From NCBI GenBank assembly GCA_050182275.1, contig JBFXCK010000015.1:1-42458 (forward strand): DNA of 42,458 nucleotides, given 5' to 3'. Each line of letters begins with the position of its first letter. The first letter of the stretch is position 1. The DNA comes from JBFXCK01 sp050182275 (GTDB lineage Bacteria; Pseudomonadota; Alphaproteobacteria; SHNJ01). The notes beneath the pieces were generated by a model that worked only from the letters and a program-made list of their open reading frames with translations, had not been told where the DNA came from and made no database searches. The position numbers and the translations under genes are program-made. This document shows, piece by piece, positions 1 to 7,931 of this stretch.

Positions 1-1
1 T

Positions 2-310
2 AATTTTTTATGGGTATTCGATCCCAACAGCTTTTTACCTCATGGCGCCGCTAAGGATGGCAATGCGGCGGCGCAGCCGATTTATTTAACCACGGGCGAT
101 GAAAAGCCCAATGGAGCGGAGCTTTTGATTTTAATCGACGGGGTTGAGGGTGAAATTAGCGATTACGCCAAATGCCTGGATATTTTCGATGGCATGAACG
201 AGGAATCTTTGGCCGCGGCGAGAGCGCGCTGGCAGCGCTATAAACAGGCGGGTTTTGAGGTCAAATATTTCCAGCAGCAAGAGGGGATGGGGTGGAAACA
301 GGCAGCTTAA
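2..310 (+). CDS. holC: DNA polymerase III chi subunit, C-terminal part (start outside window)
   Basis: The reading frame is open from base 2 and ends at TAA 308-310, giving about 102 residues of a C-terminus. It reads LWVFDPNSFLPHG near the left edge, then a PIYLTTGDEKPN segment, LLILIDG, and an alpha-helical end with RWQRYKQAGFEVKYFQQ. This order (WTFDPxxFLPHG, P(I/V)xLxxxxxNxAxxLxxxDG, W(K/R)xYKxxGxxxxYWQQ) is that of the HolC family. In the family, chi joins the clamp loader and binds single-stranded DNA-binding protein at the replication fork. In many alphaproteobacteria holC lies between pepA and ndk, and ndk does follow here after 75 bp. The 5' part is cut by the window edge, not by mutation as far as can be seen. 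Confidence 0.85.
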   Translation, partial: NFLWVFDPNSFLPHGAAKDGNAAAQPIYLTTGDEKPNGAELLILIDGVEGEISDYAKCLDIFDGMNEESLAAARARWQRYKQAGFEVKYFQQQEGMGWKQAA

Positions 311-385
311 AGCCGAAACTTGCCTTTTTACGCCGCAGCCGCTATAAGAAGCGCCCAACTTGTTCAAAACAAAAGGAACGATTTC

Positions 386-808
386 ATGGCTTTAGAACGC
401 ACTCTTTCCATTATTAAACCGGATGCCACGCGGCGCAATCTCACCGGCAAAATTAATGCAAAATTTGAGGATGCGGGTTTGCGCATTGTCGCGCAAAAGC
501 GCATGAAACTGACCCGTCAGCAAGCTGAAGGTTTTTACGCGGTTCATAAAGACCGCCCCTTCTTCGGCGAATTATGTGAATTTATGAGCTCCGGCCCCGT
601 GGTGGTTCAAGTGCTAGAAGGCGAAAACGCCGTTGCCAAAAACCGGGAAGTAATGGGCGCCACCAATCCGGCGAATGCCGCGCCCGGCACCATCCGCAAG
701 GAATTCGCCGAAAGCGTCGGCGCCAATTCCGTGCATGGCAGCGACAGCCTGGACAATGCCAAGACCGAAATCGCGTTCTTCTTTAAGCCGGAAGAGATTG
801 TCGGTTAG
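386..808 (+). CDS. ndk: nucleoside diphosphate kinase
   Basis: This 140-aa protein has the full length of bacterial Ndk, which moves the terminal phosphate of ATP to other (d)NDPs through a phospho-histidine. It begins MALERTLSIIKPDA, carries the conserved NLTGKI segment, and has the active-site stretch SVHGSDS with the catalytic histidine near residue 117. The frame stays open upstream to 320, but the ATG at 386 is preceded by a purine-rich AAAGGAA and gives the standard Ndk N-terminus, so I use it. Its stop codon overlaps the end of a small convergent gene by 4 bp. Nothing unusual is seen in the motifs. Confidence 0.97.
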   Translation: MALERTLSIIKPDATRRNLTGKINAKFEDAGLRIVAQKRMKLTRQQAEGFYAVHKDRPFFGELCEFMSSGPVVVQVLEGENAVAKNREVMGATNPANAAPGTIRKEFAESVGANSVHGSDSLDNAKTEIAFFFKPEEIVG

Positions 809-984
809 TTCCGGGCGGCTCGTCCATCAAGCAAACGCTTGGCGGCCAGGGCTGCGTTGCGGCGGTCTTTTGGCACGCTTGGGTTTTTTTCCCAATTAGA
901 GCCAAATTGCTTGGCAATGCTGGAAACCGTTAAACGGGCGGCTTGTTCTTCTTGTCTTTGAGCGGTTGCTTGTTGGGTAGGCAT
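805..984 (-). CDS. small hypothetical protein (59 aa)
   Basis: This is a 59-residue frame on the minus strand with ATG at 984-982 and TAA at 807-805. A good Shine-Dalgarno (CAGGAGATACG) lies just before the ATG. The product begins MPTQQATAQRQEEQAARLTV, is rich in Gln, Ala and Arg, and has a basic C-terminal half (PKDRRNAALAAKRLLDGRAARN). It has no membrane segment or signal peptide. It lies 41 bp downstream of the oxidase subunit IV gene on the same strand and overlaps the 3' end of ndk tail to tail by 4 bp. I do not recognise a family. The ribosome binding site and the snug fit between neighbours are the main evidence that it is real. Confidence 0.55.
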   Translation of the reverse strand: MPTQQATAQRQEEQAARLTVSSIAKQFGSNWEKNPSVPKDRRNAALAAKRLLDGRAARN

Positions 985-1025
985 ATCGTATCTCCTGCTT
1001 GGTTAATAAAAAACAAAAAGCTATT

Positions 1026-1235
1026 TTAGTGGGATTCTTTTACAATTGTTCCTTCGGGCGCATTTTCGCGGTGAGGGCTGTCGATCAGGAAAAAGGCCAA
1101 AATCAATAAAATCGCTACCGTTCCAACGGCGATGTAAGCCGCCATACGGATAAAATTTCCCCACATGATTTTGGCGGTTGCGTGATAAACCTCTTTGTCG
1201 TCATTGGAATGGGAAGGGGGGGCATGATGGGCCAT
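1026..1235 (-). CDS. aa3-type cytochrome c oxidase subunit IV-like membrane protein
   Basis: This 69-aa protein has a His/Asp-rich N-terminus (MAHHAPPSHSNDDKEVYHATAK) followed by WGNFIRM and a single hydrophobic segment at about residues 31-51 (AAYIAVGTVAILLILAFFLI). A short polar, extended cytoplasmic head, the Y-x(n)-F-x-R pattern and one transmembrane helix match the small bacterial aa3 oxidase subunit IV family (Pfam COX4_pro_2 type). That subunit sits at the periphery of the terminal oxidase and has no catalytic residues. A clear AAAGGAG precedes the ATG. It begins 11 bp after the end of purN on the same strand, so it is probably co-transcribed with purM-purN although unrelated in function. 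The assignment rests on topology and a short motif. Confidence 0.6.
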   Translation of the reverse strand: MAHHAPPSHSNDDKEVYHATAKIMWGNFIRMAAYIAVGTVAILLILAFFLIDSPHRENAPEGTIVKESH

Positions 1236-1246
1236 GGGTTTCTCCT

Positions 1247-1855
1247 TTAAGCAATTACCGTTTTATTATCAATAACTTTTACCTTGCCTGCCGCGATGGC
1301 GGCAAGGGCTTTGGGATAAATTTCATGCTCTAATTTTAAAATCCGCGCCGCTAGGGTATCAACCGTATCATTAGGCAAAACCGGGCAAGAAGCCTGCATA
1401 ATAATGGGCCCGGCATCCATTTCGCTGCGGACAAAATGAACCGTGCAGCCGGCGATTTTAACCCCCGCGGCAAACGCCTGGGCGGGGGCTTCGACCCCCT
1501 TAAAAGCTGGCAGGAGAGAGGGGTGGATATTAATGATTTTATCATGCCATTTTTCCACAAACTCATGGCTGAGCAGGCGCATGAAACCGGCCAGGCAAAT
1601 AAATTCGATACCGGTTTTTTGTAAGATTTCATCCAGCTTGGCGTCAAAAGCGGCGCGTTTTTTAAAGGCCGGATCATCCATCACCACCGCCGGAATTTTA
1701 TGTTCGGCGGCGTAATCCAACCCAGCGGCATCGCCCTGATTGCTGATAATGAGGGCAATTTCCGCCGGAAAATCGGGTGCGAGGGTGGCCTGGTGCAGCG
1801 CCTGCATATTGCTGCCGCGGCCGGAAATTAAAACGGCGGCTCTTAGGCGGGCCAC
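1247..1855 (-). CDS. purN: phosphoribosylglycinamide formyltransferase
   Basis: This 202-aa protein has the length of PurN, which transfers a formyl group from 10-formyl-tetrahydrofolate to GAR in purine synthesis. Visible landmarks are the phosphate loop SGRGSNMQAL near the N-terminus, LAGFMRLL in the folate site, the catalytic NIHPSLLPAFKG segment (Asn and His) and the MDAGPII segment with the conserved Asp. The usual GLxxH after the HPSLLP motif reads GVEAP here, a modest departure. The start overlaps the end of purM by 13 bp, so the pair is translated as a coupled unit. No cofactor riboswitch or other regulatory motif is visible. Confidence 0.95.
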   Translation of the reverse strand: MARLRAAVLISGRGSNMQALHQATLAPDFPAEIALIISNQGDAAGLDYAAEHKIPAVVMDDPAFKKRAAFDAKLDEILQKTGIEFICLAGFMRLLSHEFVEKWHDKIINIHPSLLPAFKGVEAPAQAFAAGVKIAGCTVHFVRSEMDAGPIIMQASCPVLPNDTVDTLAARILKLEHEIYPKALAAIAAGKVKVIDNKTVIA

Positions 1856-2907
1856 GCGCTGCCCAAATATTTCAGGTCAACCGGACCTTCGCTGCCTTGA
1901 CGCGGCATGATGCGTCCGATTTGATAAACTTTTTCCCCGGAGCGGGTTAGATCGGCGGTGACAATAGCTGCCTCGCTGGCGGCAACCACCGCCATCATGC
2001 CGATGCCGCAATTAAAGGTGCGGGCCATGTCTTCATCGGGCACATTGCCCGCGTTCTTTAGCCATTGGAAAACGGGTGGCAAATGCCAGCTCTTTAAATC
2101 AATTTCAGCGCGCAAATGGGCCGGAAGCACGCGCGGAATATTTTCCAGCAAGCCGCCGCCGGTGATATGCGCCAGGCCTTTGATTTTGCCTTGGCGGATT
2201 AAGGGCAAAATGCTTTGCACATAAATGCGGGTCGGGGTTAAAAGCGCTTCGCCCAAATTGCGGTCAAGGGCGAAGGGGGCCGGGGAATTATAAGATAGTT
2301 TTAAATCTTCCACGATTTTACGCACCAAAGAAAAGCCATTCGAATGCACACCGTCCGAGGCCAGGCCCAAAATGACATCGCCTGCCCCAATCGTGCGGCC
2401 ATCAAGCAGCATGCTGCGTTCTACCGCGCCCACAGCGAATCCGGCCAGATCATAATCTTCGCTTTTGTACATGCCGGGCATTTCGGCGGTTTCCCCGCCT
2501 ACCAAGGCGCAGCCGGCAATCCGGCAGCCGGCGGCAATGCCGGCGATGACTTCGCGCGCCACTTCAACTTCCAATTTGCCGCAGGCATAGTAATCGAGGA
2601 AAATAAGCGGCTCGGCGCCCTGGACAATCAAATCATTCACACACATGGCGACCAAATCGATACCGATCGTATCGTGCTTTTCGGCCAAAATGGCGATTTT
2701 AAGCTTGGTGCCCACCCCGTCGGTGGTGGAAACGAGCAGGGGGTCTTTATAGCCCGCCGCTTGCAAGTCGAAAATCGCGCCAAAGCCGCCCAGCGAGCCA
2801 TCGGCGCCCGGCCGCGCAGTGCCGCGGGTCAAAGGTTTGATTACCTCTACCAGGGTATTCCCGGCTTCAATATCCACGCCGGCTTGCTTATAGGTGCGTC
2901 GAATCAT
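1843..2907 (-). CDS. purM: phosphoribosylformylglycinamidine cyclo-ligase (AIR synthetase)
   Basis: This 354-aa protein matches PurM, which closes the imidazole ring of FGAM to AIR with ATP. Seen in order are YKQAGVDIEAGN at the start, GGFGAIFDL, STDGVGTKLKIA (nucleotide/phosphate binding), IDLVAMCVNDL, GAEPLIFLDYYA, GGETAEMPGMY, LASDGVHSNGFSLVRK and HITGGGLLENIPRVLP. These are the diagnostic motifs of the PurM/AIRS family. It is the first gene of the purM-purN-oxidase subunit string and is divergent from the DUF2066 gene, leaving only 57 bp for both promoters. No defect is seen. Confidence 0.97.
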   Translation of the reverse strand: MIRRTYKQAGVDIEAGNTLVEVIKPLTRGTARPGADGSLGGFGAIFDLQAAGYKDPLLVSTTDGVGTKLKIAILAEKHDTIGIDLVAMCVNDLIVQGAEPLIFLDYYACGKLEVEVAREVIAGIAAGCRIAGCALVGGETAEMPGMYKSEDYDLAGFAVGAVERSMLLDGRTIGAGDVILGLASDGVHSNGFSLVRKIVEDLKLSYNSPAPFALDRNLGEALLTPTRIYVQSILPLIRQGKIKGLAHITGGGLLENIPRVLPAHLRAEIDLKSWHLPPVFQWLKNAGNVPDEDMARTFNCGIGMMAVVAASEAAIVTADLTRSGEKVYQIGRIMPRQGSEGPVDLKYLGSAWPA

Positions 2908-2964
2908 GACAAGGCCTTGTCTTTAGGGTATAAGAATGCGCCGACCATAGCGAAAGAGAGCCAA

Positions 2965-4035
2965 GTGACCAAGGGTATTTTTATTATTTTCAGCGTTTTT
3001 TTCCTCTTTTTAGGGGTAGCCGAAGCCGCCGACGACCTTTTCACCGTACGGGGCGTGCAGGTTGACGTCACCGCGGCGTCTGCTTCAGCCGCGCGCGACC
3101 AGGCGATGAGCGAAGCGCAAAACCGGGCTTTGGCGCAATTGCTCGCCTCGCTCAGCGCCGATCCCAATAATTTGCCCAATGTGGATAAGAAAAATATCGG
3201 CTCCTATGTGAAGGGAATGGAAGTGGAGCAGGAAAAGTCCTCAACCGTCCGCTACATCGGTTCTTTTGCCGTCAGTTTTTATCCCGACGCCATCCGTCAA
3301 TTGCTGCGCGACAATGGCGTGCGTTTTTCCGAGGTGAAAAGCCGCCCCGTTTTGCTGCTGCCGGTATTGGAGTATCAGGGCGGCAAGTTATTATGGGAAG
3401 AAAATAATTTGTGGAAACAGGCGCTGGCCAATCCCTTGATCGCTGCCGGCCTGGTGCCGGTCATAATTCCCTTGGGCGATATGAATGATTTGCAGCAAGC
3501 GCCGGCTGAACAGGTAATGGCGCTTGATCCGCAAAGCCTTGACGCGCTGGCTCAAAAATATGATGCCGGTGAAACCTATATCGCCGAAACCAGCTTGCGG
3601 CAAAATGAGCAAGGAATTTTCCGCGCCGAAACTATTTTGCGGAAAAGCAATGGTGAAACTTTAGGCATCGCGCCCGCCAATGGTATTTCACCGCAAGATA
3701 CTTTGAACAAGGCGGCGCAAGCGGTAAAGGCCGCTTTGGAAGAAAGCTGGAAGCGCTTGACCGCGCGGGCGGGGGATTATCCGCAAACCATCGAAGTGGT
3801 GTTTCCGGTTGAAAGTTTGCCCGATTGGGTCGCGGTGCGCCAGCGTTTAAAGCAAATCAATATTTTGCGGCAAATCACTATTCGCGCCATGTCGCATGAC
3901 AAGGTGCAAATGATCTGGCAAATTATCGGCGATCAGGCCCAAGTCGAAGCCGCATTGCGCCAGCAGCAATTAAGTTTGCTTAACCGCGGCGGTTATTATT
4001 TGTTGCGTCAAGACAGAGGCGGTTTTTTTGACTAA
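2965..4035 (+). CDS. DUF2066 family exported protein
   Basis: The same frame is open for about 600 bp further upstream, antisense to purM, so the start must be chosen. A GTG at 2965 preceded by AAAGAGAG gives a clean signal peptide (VTKGIFIIFSVFFLFLGVAEA, cleavage after AEA) and a 356-aa protein. The mature part begins DDLFTVRGVQVDVTAASASAARDQA, typical of DUF2066, whose function is unknown to me. The C-terminal third (ETIEVVFPVESLPDWVAVRQRL) continues the family pattern. In alphaproteobacteria it is commonly followed by an AI-2E transporter, hdaA and ppk, as here. The first gene of that string is only 57 bp from divergent purM. The predicted location is the periplasm. Confidence 0.75.
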   Translation: MTKGIFIIFSVFFLFLGVAEAADDLFTVRGVQVDVTAASASAARDQAMSEAQNRALAQLLASLSADPNNLPNVDKKNIGSYVKGMEVEQEKSSTVRYIGSFAVSFYPDAIRQLLRDNGVRFSEVKSRPVLLLPVLEYQGGKLLWEENNLWKQALANPLIAAGLVPVIIPLGDMNDLQQAPAEQVMALDPQSLDALAQKYDAGETYIAETSLRQNEQGIFRAETILRKSNGETLGIAPANGISPQDTLNKAAQAVKAALEESWKRLTARAGDYPQTIEVVFPVESLPDWVAVRQRLKQINILRQITIRAMSHDKVQMIWQIIGDQAQVEAALRQQQLSLLNRGGYYLLRQDRGGFFD

Positions 4036-4050
4036 GGAAGAGGGGCAATT

Positions 4051-5109
4051 ATGAATCAGCGGCAATCAATGACATTCTGGGGCGGTTTAGCGCTGGGTTT
4101 TATCGCTATCGTATATATATTTCATGAAATGTTGCTGCCGTTTGTCGCCGGGATGGTTATCGCTTATTTGCTAAATCCAATGGTTGATAGGCTGGAACGG
4201 CATAAAATCTCCCGTACCGCAGGCGCATTTATTGTATTAACAGTATTCTTTTTATTGGTTGTGGCGCTAGGTTTTGCGCTGGTGCCAATTTTTAAAGTTC
4301 AAATCACAAAGCTTTTAGCGGATATGCCCCAATATTTAGAGCGGGTGAATACTTTTTTAACCCGCTGGATTCAATGGTTTGAGGGCAATATCACCGAAGC
4401 GCGGATTACTAAACTTCAAGAATTTGCGACCGCTCATGCGGGCAATATTATCAATTTTATCGTTCAGTCTTTACAAGGCGTATTGTCGGGATGGGCGGCA
4501 ATCGCCAATTTGCTGTCTTTAGGGTTGGTGATGCCTTTGGTGGCGTTTTTCATGTTGCGGGATTGGAACAATATTCTAAAGCTTTTGGATGATTTGCTGC
4601 CGCGCGGCCAGGTTGCTTCTATCCGCGGCCATTTGCGGGAAATCAACAACGTATTATCAGCTTTTTTGCGCGGCCAAAGCTTAGTGTGTTTAAGCTTGGG
4701 GATTTTTTATGGCATAGGGCTGTCCTTGGCGGGGCTGCATTTTGGATTAATGCTGGGATTAATGATCGGAATATTGTCGTTTATTCCTTATGTCGGGGCG
4801 GCGTTTGGGATGATCACCAGTTTGCTGCTAAGCGCCATTCAATTTGATTCGTGGGAAAGAATTGCGGCGGTGCTGGCGATTTTCCTGGCCGGGCAGGTCT
4901 TGGAATCCGCTTATTTATCGCCGAAATTCCTGGGCACCAGCGTGGGCCTGCATCCGGTATGGATTTTGTTTGCTTTGATGGCGGGCGGCAGCTTATTCGG
5001 ATTTATCGGCGTTTTATTATCGGTGCCTGTAGCCGCGGTCGTAGGAGTGACGGTGCGGGTAATTGTTAGCCGTTACCGGCGGTCCTCGCTGTACCGGGGG
5101 AAAGCATAG
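4051..5109 (+). CDS. AI-2E family (PerM/YdiK-like) transporter
   Basis: This 352-aa polytopic membrane protein has about eight hydrophobic segments and a central soluble stretch at roughly residues 80-150. It shows the family landmarks LLPFVAGMVIAYLLNPMVDRLE near the N-terminus, RGQSLVCLSLGIFYGIGLSLAGL, LSFIPYVGAAFG, and the C-terminal ESAYLSPKFLGTSVGLHPVWILFALMAGG...GVLLSVPVAA. The family was named after an AI-2 exporter, but members have varied or unknown substrates, so no substrate is assigned. A strong AAGGAAGAGGGG lies before the ATG. It is 15 bp after the DUF2066 gene and 3 bp before hdaA, so one operon is likely. Confidence 0.85.
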   Translation: MNQRQSMTFWGGLALGFIAIVYIFHEMLLPFVAGMVIAYLLNPMVDRLERHKISRTAGAFIVLTVFFLLVVALGFALVPIFKVQITKLLADMPQYLERVNTFLTRWIQWFEGNITEARITKLQEFATAHAGNIINFIVQSLQGVLSGWAAIANLLSLGLVMPLVAFFMLRDWNNILKLLDDLLPRGQVASIRGHLREINNVLSAFLRGQSLVCLSLGIFYGIGLSLAGLHFGLMLGLMIGILSFIPYVGAAFGMITSLLLSAIQFDSWERIAAVLAIFLAGQVLESAYLSPKFLGTSVGLHPVWILFALMAGGSLFGFIGVLLSVPVAAVVGVTVRVIVSRYRRSSLYRGKA

Positions 5110-5112
5110 GTA

Positions 5113-5802
5113 ATGAGCGCGGACTCTGAAAGAATGCGGCAAATGACGCTGCAATTGCCGCACCGCCCGGCTTTGGGGCGGGAAGATTTTATTGTCACCC
5201 CCAGCAACCAAGAAGCGGTAACCTGGATCGACGCTTGGCCGAAATGGCCCTCGGTCGGGCTGGTCTTATACGGTCCGAAAGCCTCGGGAAAAACCCACCT
5301 TTCTTGCGTATGGCAGGCAAAAAGCCAGGCGGTGCGGGTAGAGGAAGGGCAACTTACTAACGCTTTCTTAACGTCTTGGCGCGAAACTGGAAGATGTCTG
5401 GTGGTGGAATCGGCCGAGCGCATTCGCGACGATCAGCTGCTGTTTCATCTCCATAATATCTGCCAAGAACAAGGCCTTTCGATATTGCTTATCGCACAGC
5501 AGGCGCCCAGCCTGTGGCCGGTTGAATTGGCGGATTGGCGTTCGCGGCTTCTGGCATTGCCGGCAGCCGCGATTCAGCCGCCCGATGATTTATTGCTGAC
5601 GGCGGTGATTCAAAAATTATTTAGCGACCGGCAAATCCGGGTGGAACCTAACGTGATTGATTATTTGGTCCAGCGCCTTGAACGTTCCTTCGCCGCCGCG
5701 CAAAAAGCGGTCGAGGCATTAGATGCGGCCGCACTTACCACCAAGCGCACCATCACCACCGCTTTAGTGCGCGAAGTGCTTTTTCCGGGGGCGGAATCTT
5801 AA
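5113..5802 (+). CDS. hdaA: DnaA-related regulator HdaA (Hda homolog)
   Basis: This 229-aa AAA+ protein is related to DnaA domain III. It has the Walker A motif YGPKASGKTH (about residues 53-62) and a Walker B-like CLVVESAERI where DnaA has VDDI. A C-terminal helical lid follows, but there is no DnaA domain IV (no DNA-binding DxRT signature). The length and the missing DNA-binding domain indicate Hda/HdaA, which with the sliding clamp stimulates DnaA-ATP hydrolysis and limits re-initiation. The N-terminal MTLQLPHRP segment (QLPL-like) is the expected clamp-binding motif and is a good sign of function. It lies between the AI-2E transporter and ppk1, a gene order often seen in alphaproteobacteria. 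Confidence 0.85.
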   Translation: MSADSERMRQMTLQLPHRPALGREDFIVTPSNQEAVTWIDAWPKWPSVGLVLYGPKASGKTHLSCVWQAKSQAVRVEEGQLTNAFLTSWRETGRCLVVESAERIRDDQLLFHLHNICQEQGLSILLIAQQAPSLWPVELADWRSRLLALPAAAIQPPDDLLLTAVIQKLFSDRQIRVEPNVIDYLVQRLERSFAAAQKAVEALDAAALTTKRTITTALVREVLFPGAES

Positions 5803-5817
5803 TCCCAGAGCCATGTC

Positions 5818-7929
5818 ATGAACCCCTCTAGCCCTACCCAATTTTTAAATCGCGAACTTTCTTCGATCGCTTTCAACCGCCGCGTATTGGAGGAAGCCAA
5901 TAACAAAGCCAATCCGCTATTAGAACGGGTGCGCTTCTTAGCGATTGTCGGCAGCAATCTGGATGAATTCACTAATGTGCGCGTGGCCAGTTTGCGCGAT
6001 CAAGTCGCTGCCAGCACTACCTCTATTAGCGATGACGGCTTAACGCCCGAGGCCCAATTGGCCGCTATCCGCGAGGCGGTAGCCGCCTTGGGCCAGGAGG
6101 CGCAAAATTCCTGGAGGCAATTGCAGCCTTTGCTGGATAAAGAAAATATCCGCTTGGTAAAGGCGGAGGCTTTAACCGCTCCGCAGCGCGAAAAACTGGA
6201 AGCCTATTTTCAAGAGCATATTTTTCCGGTGTTAACGCCGCTGGCGATTGATCCGGCGCATCCCTTTCCGCATATGCCGAACAGGGGCTTTGCCTTGATT
6301 ATGCATTTGACCGAAAACACCAAAGAGGCGAAAGTTTTGCGGGCGATTGTACCGATGCCGCCGCAAATTCACCGTTTTGTGCCGCTGATCGCCGAAGCCA
6401 ACGAGCACTCCTTCATGTTGGTCGAAGATGTAGTGGCGCTGTTTTTAGATAAACTATTCCCCAATTTCACCGCAACCGATACCGGGGTTTTCCGCATCTT
6501 ACGCGACAGCGAAGTTGAGGCGACCGAGGAAACCGACGATTTGGTAGGCTATTATGAAAGGCTGTTAAAGTTGCGCAAACGCGGCGATGTTATCCGTCTA
6601 ATTGTGCGCAAAAATATGCCGGCCGATTTGCACGCCTTGCTGTTGCGCGAATTGCGCGTTCAGCCGGTTGATGTGCTGGAAGTTGATGGCGTAATCGGGT
6701 TGATGGATTTGCAGGAATTGGTGAAGATAGAGCGCAATGATTTAAAATTTCCCGCTTTCACCCCGCGTTACCCCGAACGGGTGCGTGATTTCAATGGCGA
6801 TATTTTCGCCGCGATTAAAGCTAAGGATATTATTTTGCACCATCCTTATGAAAGTTTCGATGTGGTGGTGCAGTTTTTGCAGCAAGCGGCGCAAGACCCC
6901 CATGTGGTGGCGATCCGTCAAACCTTATACCGCACTAGCCAAGATTCTTCGGTCATGCGCGCGCTGATCGAAGCGGCGGAGGCGGGAAAGTCGGTCACCG
7001 TGATGGTAGAATTAAAGGCGCGCTTTGATGAAGAAGCTAATTTGCGCTGGGCGCGTAATTTAGAGCGCGCCGGAGCGCAAGTGATCTTCGGTTTCATCGA
7101 CTTAAAAACCCACGCCAAAATCGCGTTGGTTACAAGGCGTGAAGGCGATGGATTACGGTCTTACGTGCATTTTGGCACCGGCAATTACAATTCGATTACC
7201 TCGCGCGTTTACACCGATTTATCCCTGTTTTCCGCCGATCCGGCTTTATGCAATGATGCGACCAAGCTGTTCAATTTCATGACCGGCTATGCCAAGCCGG
7301 AAAAAATGGAAAAATTAATTATCGCGCCTTTGGCCATGCGGAAATCTTTGCTGGAATTGATCGCCAAAGAAATCGCGCATGTTAAGGCCGGCAAGCCGGG
7401 CGCGATTTGGGCCAAGATGAATTCTTTGGTTGATGCCGAAATTATCCGAGCCTTATACGAGGCATCAAACGCCGGCGTAAATATTAATTTGATCGTACGG
7501 GGTATCTGCTGTTTGCGCCCCGGCGTTAAGGGCCTATCGGAAAATATTAAGGTCAAAAGCATAGTAGGGCGCTTTTTAGAGCATTCGCGCATTGTATGCT
7601 TTGGCGATGGCCATGGCTTGCCCGCTCCCGAGGCCAAGGTGTTTATTTCCTCCGCCGATTGGATGCCGCGCAATTTGAATGGCCGCCTGGAAGTCATGGT
7701 GCCGGTGGAAAATCCGACCGTGCATCAGCAAGTCTTGCAAGAAATCATGACCCATTGCTTGGAAGATGCCGCGCAAAGTTGGGAATTAACCAATGACGGG
7801 ACTTATCAACGGTTAAGTGGCGGTTTTTCCGCCCAGGATTATTTTTTAGCTCATCAAAGCCTCTCTGGCCGTGGTAGTTTGGCCGCGCGCAGTAAAAAGA
7901 AAGCTCACCGCGCCAAGCCAGGGGGATAA
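5818..7929 (+). CDS. ppk1: polyphosphate kinase 1
   Basis: This 703-aa protein has the full length of PPK1, which reversibly builds polyphosphate from ATP. The N domain begins FLNRELSSIAFNRRVLEEA; the head domain carries PVLTPLAIDPAHPFPHMPNRG. The two C domains show the phosphohistidine region DLKTHAKIALVTRR, YVHFGTGNYN, and later FLEHSRIVCFGDG and ISSADWMPRNLNGRLEVMVPV, which surround the second catalytic histidine. All expected catalytic segments are intact. The next gene, 2 bp downstream, is the exopolyphosphatase-type protein, so synthesis and breakdown of polyphosphate appear to be co-expressed. Confidence 0.97.
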   Translation: MNPSSPTQFLNRELSSIAFNRRVLEEANNKANPLLERVRFLAIVGSNLDEFTNVRVASLRDQVAASTTSISDDGLTPEAQLAAIREAVAALGQEAQNSWRQLQPLLDKENIRLVKAEALTAPQREKLEAYFQEHIFPVLTPLAIDPAHPFPHMPNRGFALIMHLTENTKEAKVLRAIVPMPPQIHRFVPLIAEANEHSFMLVEDVVALFLDKLFPNFTATDTGVFRILRDSEVEATEETDDLVGYYERLLKLRKRGDVIRLIVRKNMPADLHALLLRELRVQPVDVLEVDGVIGLMDLQELVKIERNDLKFPAFTPRYPERVRDFNGDIFAAIKAKDIILHHPYESFDVVVQFLQQAAQDPHVVAIRQTLYRTSQDSSVMRALIEAAEAGKSVTVMVELKARFDEEANLRWARNLERAGAQVIFGFIDLKTHAKIALVTRREGDGLRSYVHFGTGNYNSITSRVYTDLSLFSADPALCNDATKLFNFMTGYAKPEKMEKLIIAPLAMRKSLLELIAKEIAHVKAGKPGAIWAKMNSLVDAEIIRALYEASNAGVNINLIVRGICCLRPGVKGLSENIKVKSIVGRFLEHSRIVCFGDGHGLPAPEAKVFISSADWMPRNLNGRLEVMVPVENPTVHQQVLQEIMTHCLEDAAQSWELTNDGTYQRLSGGFSAQDYFLAHQSLSGRGSLAARSKKKAHRAKPGG

Positions 7930-7931
7930 AT

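Noticed and set aside
2344..2964. Long upstream extension of the DUF2066 frame
   Set aside because: It is antisense to purM and shows no family features; the signal peptide begins at the GTG 2965.
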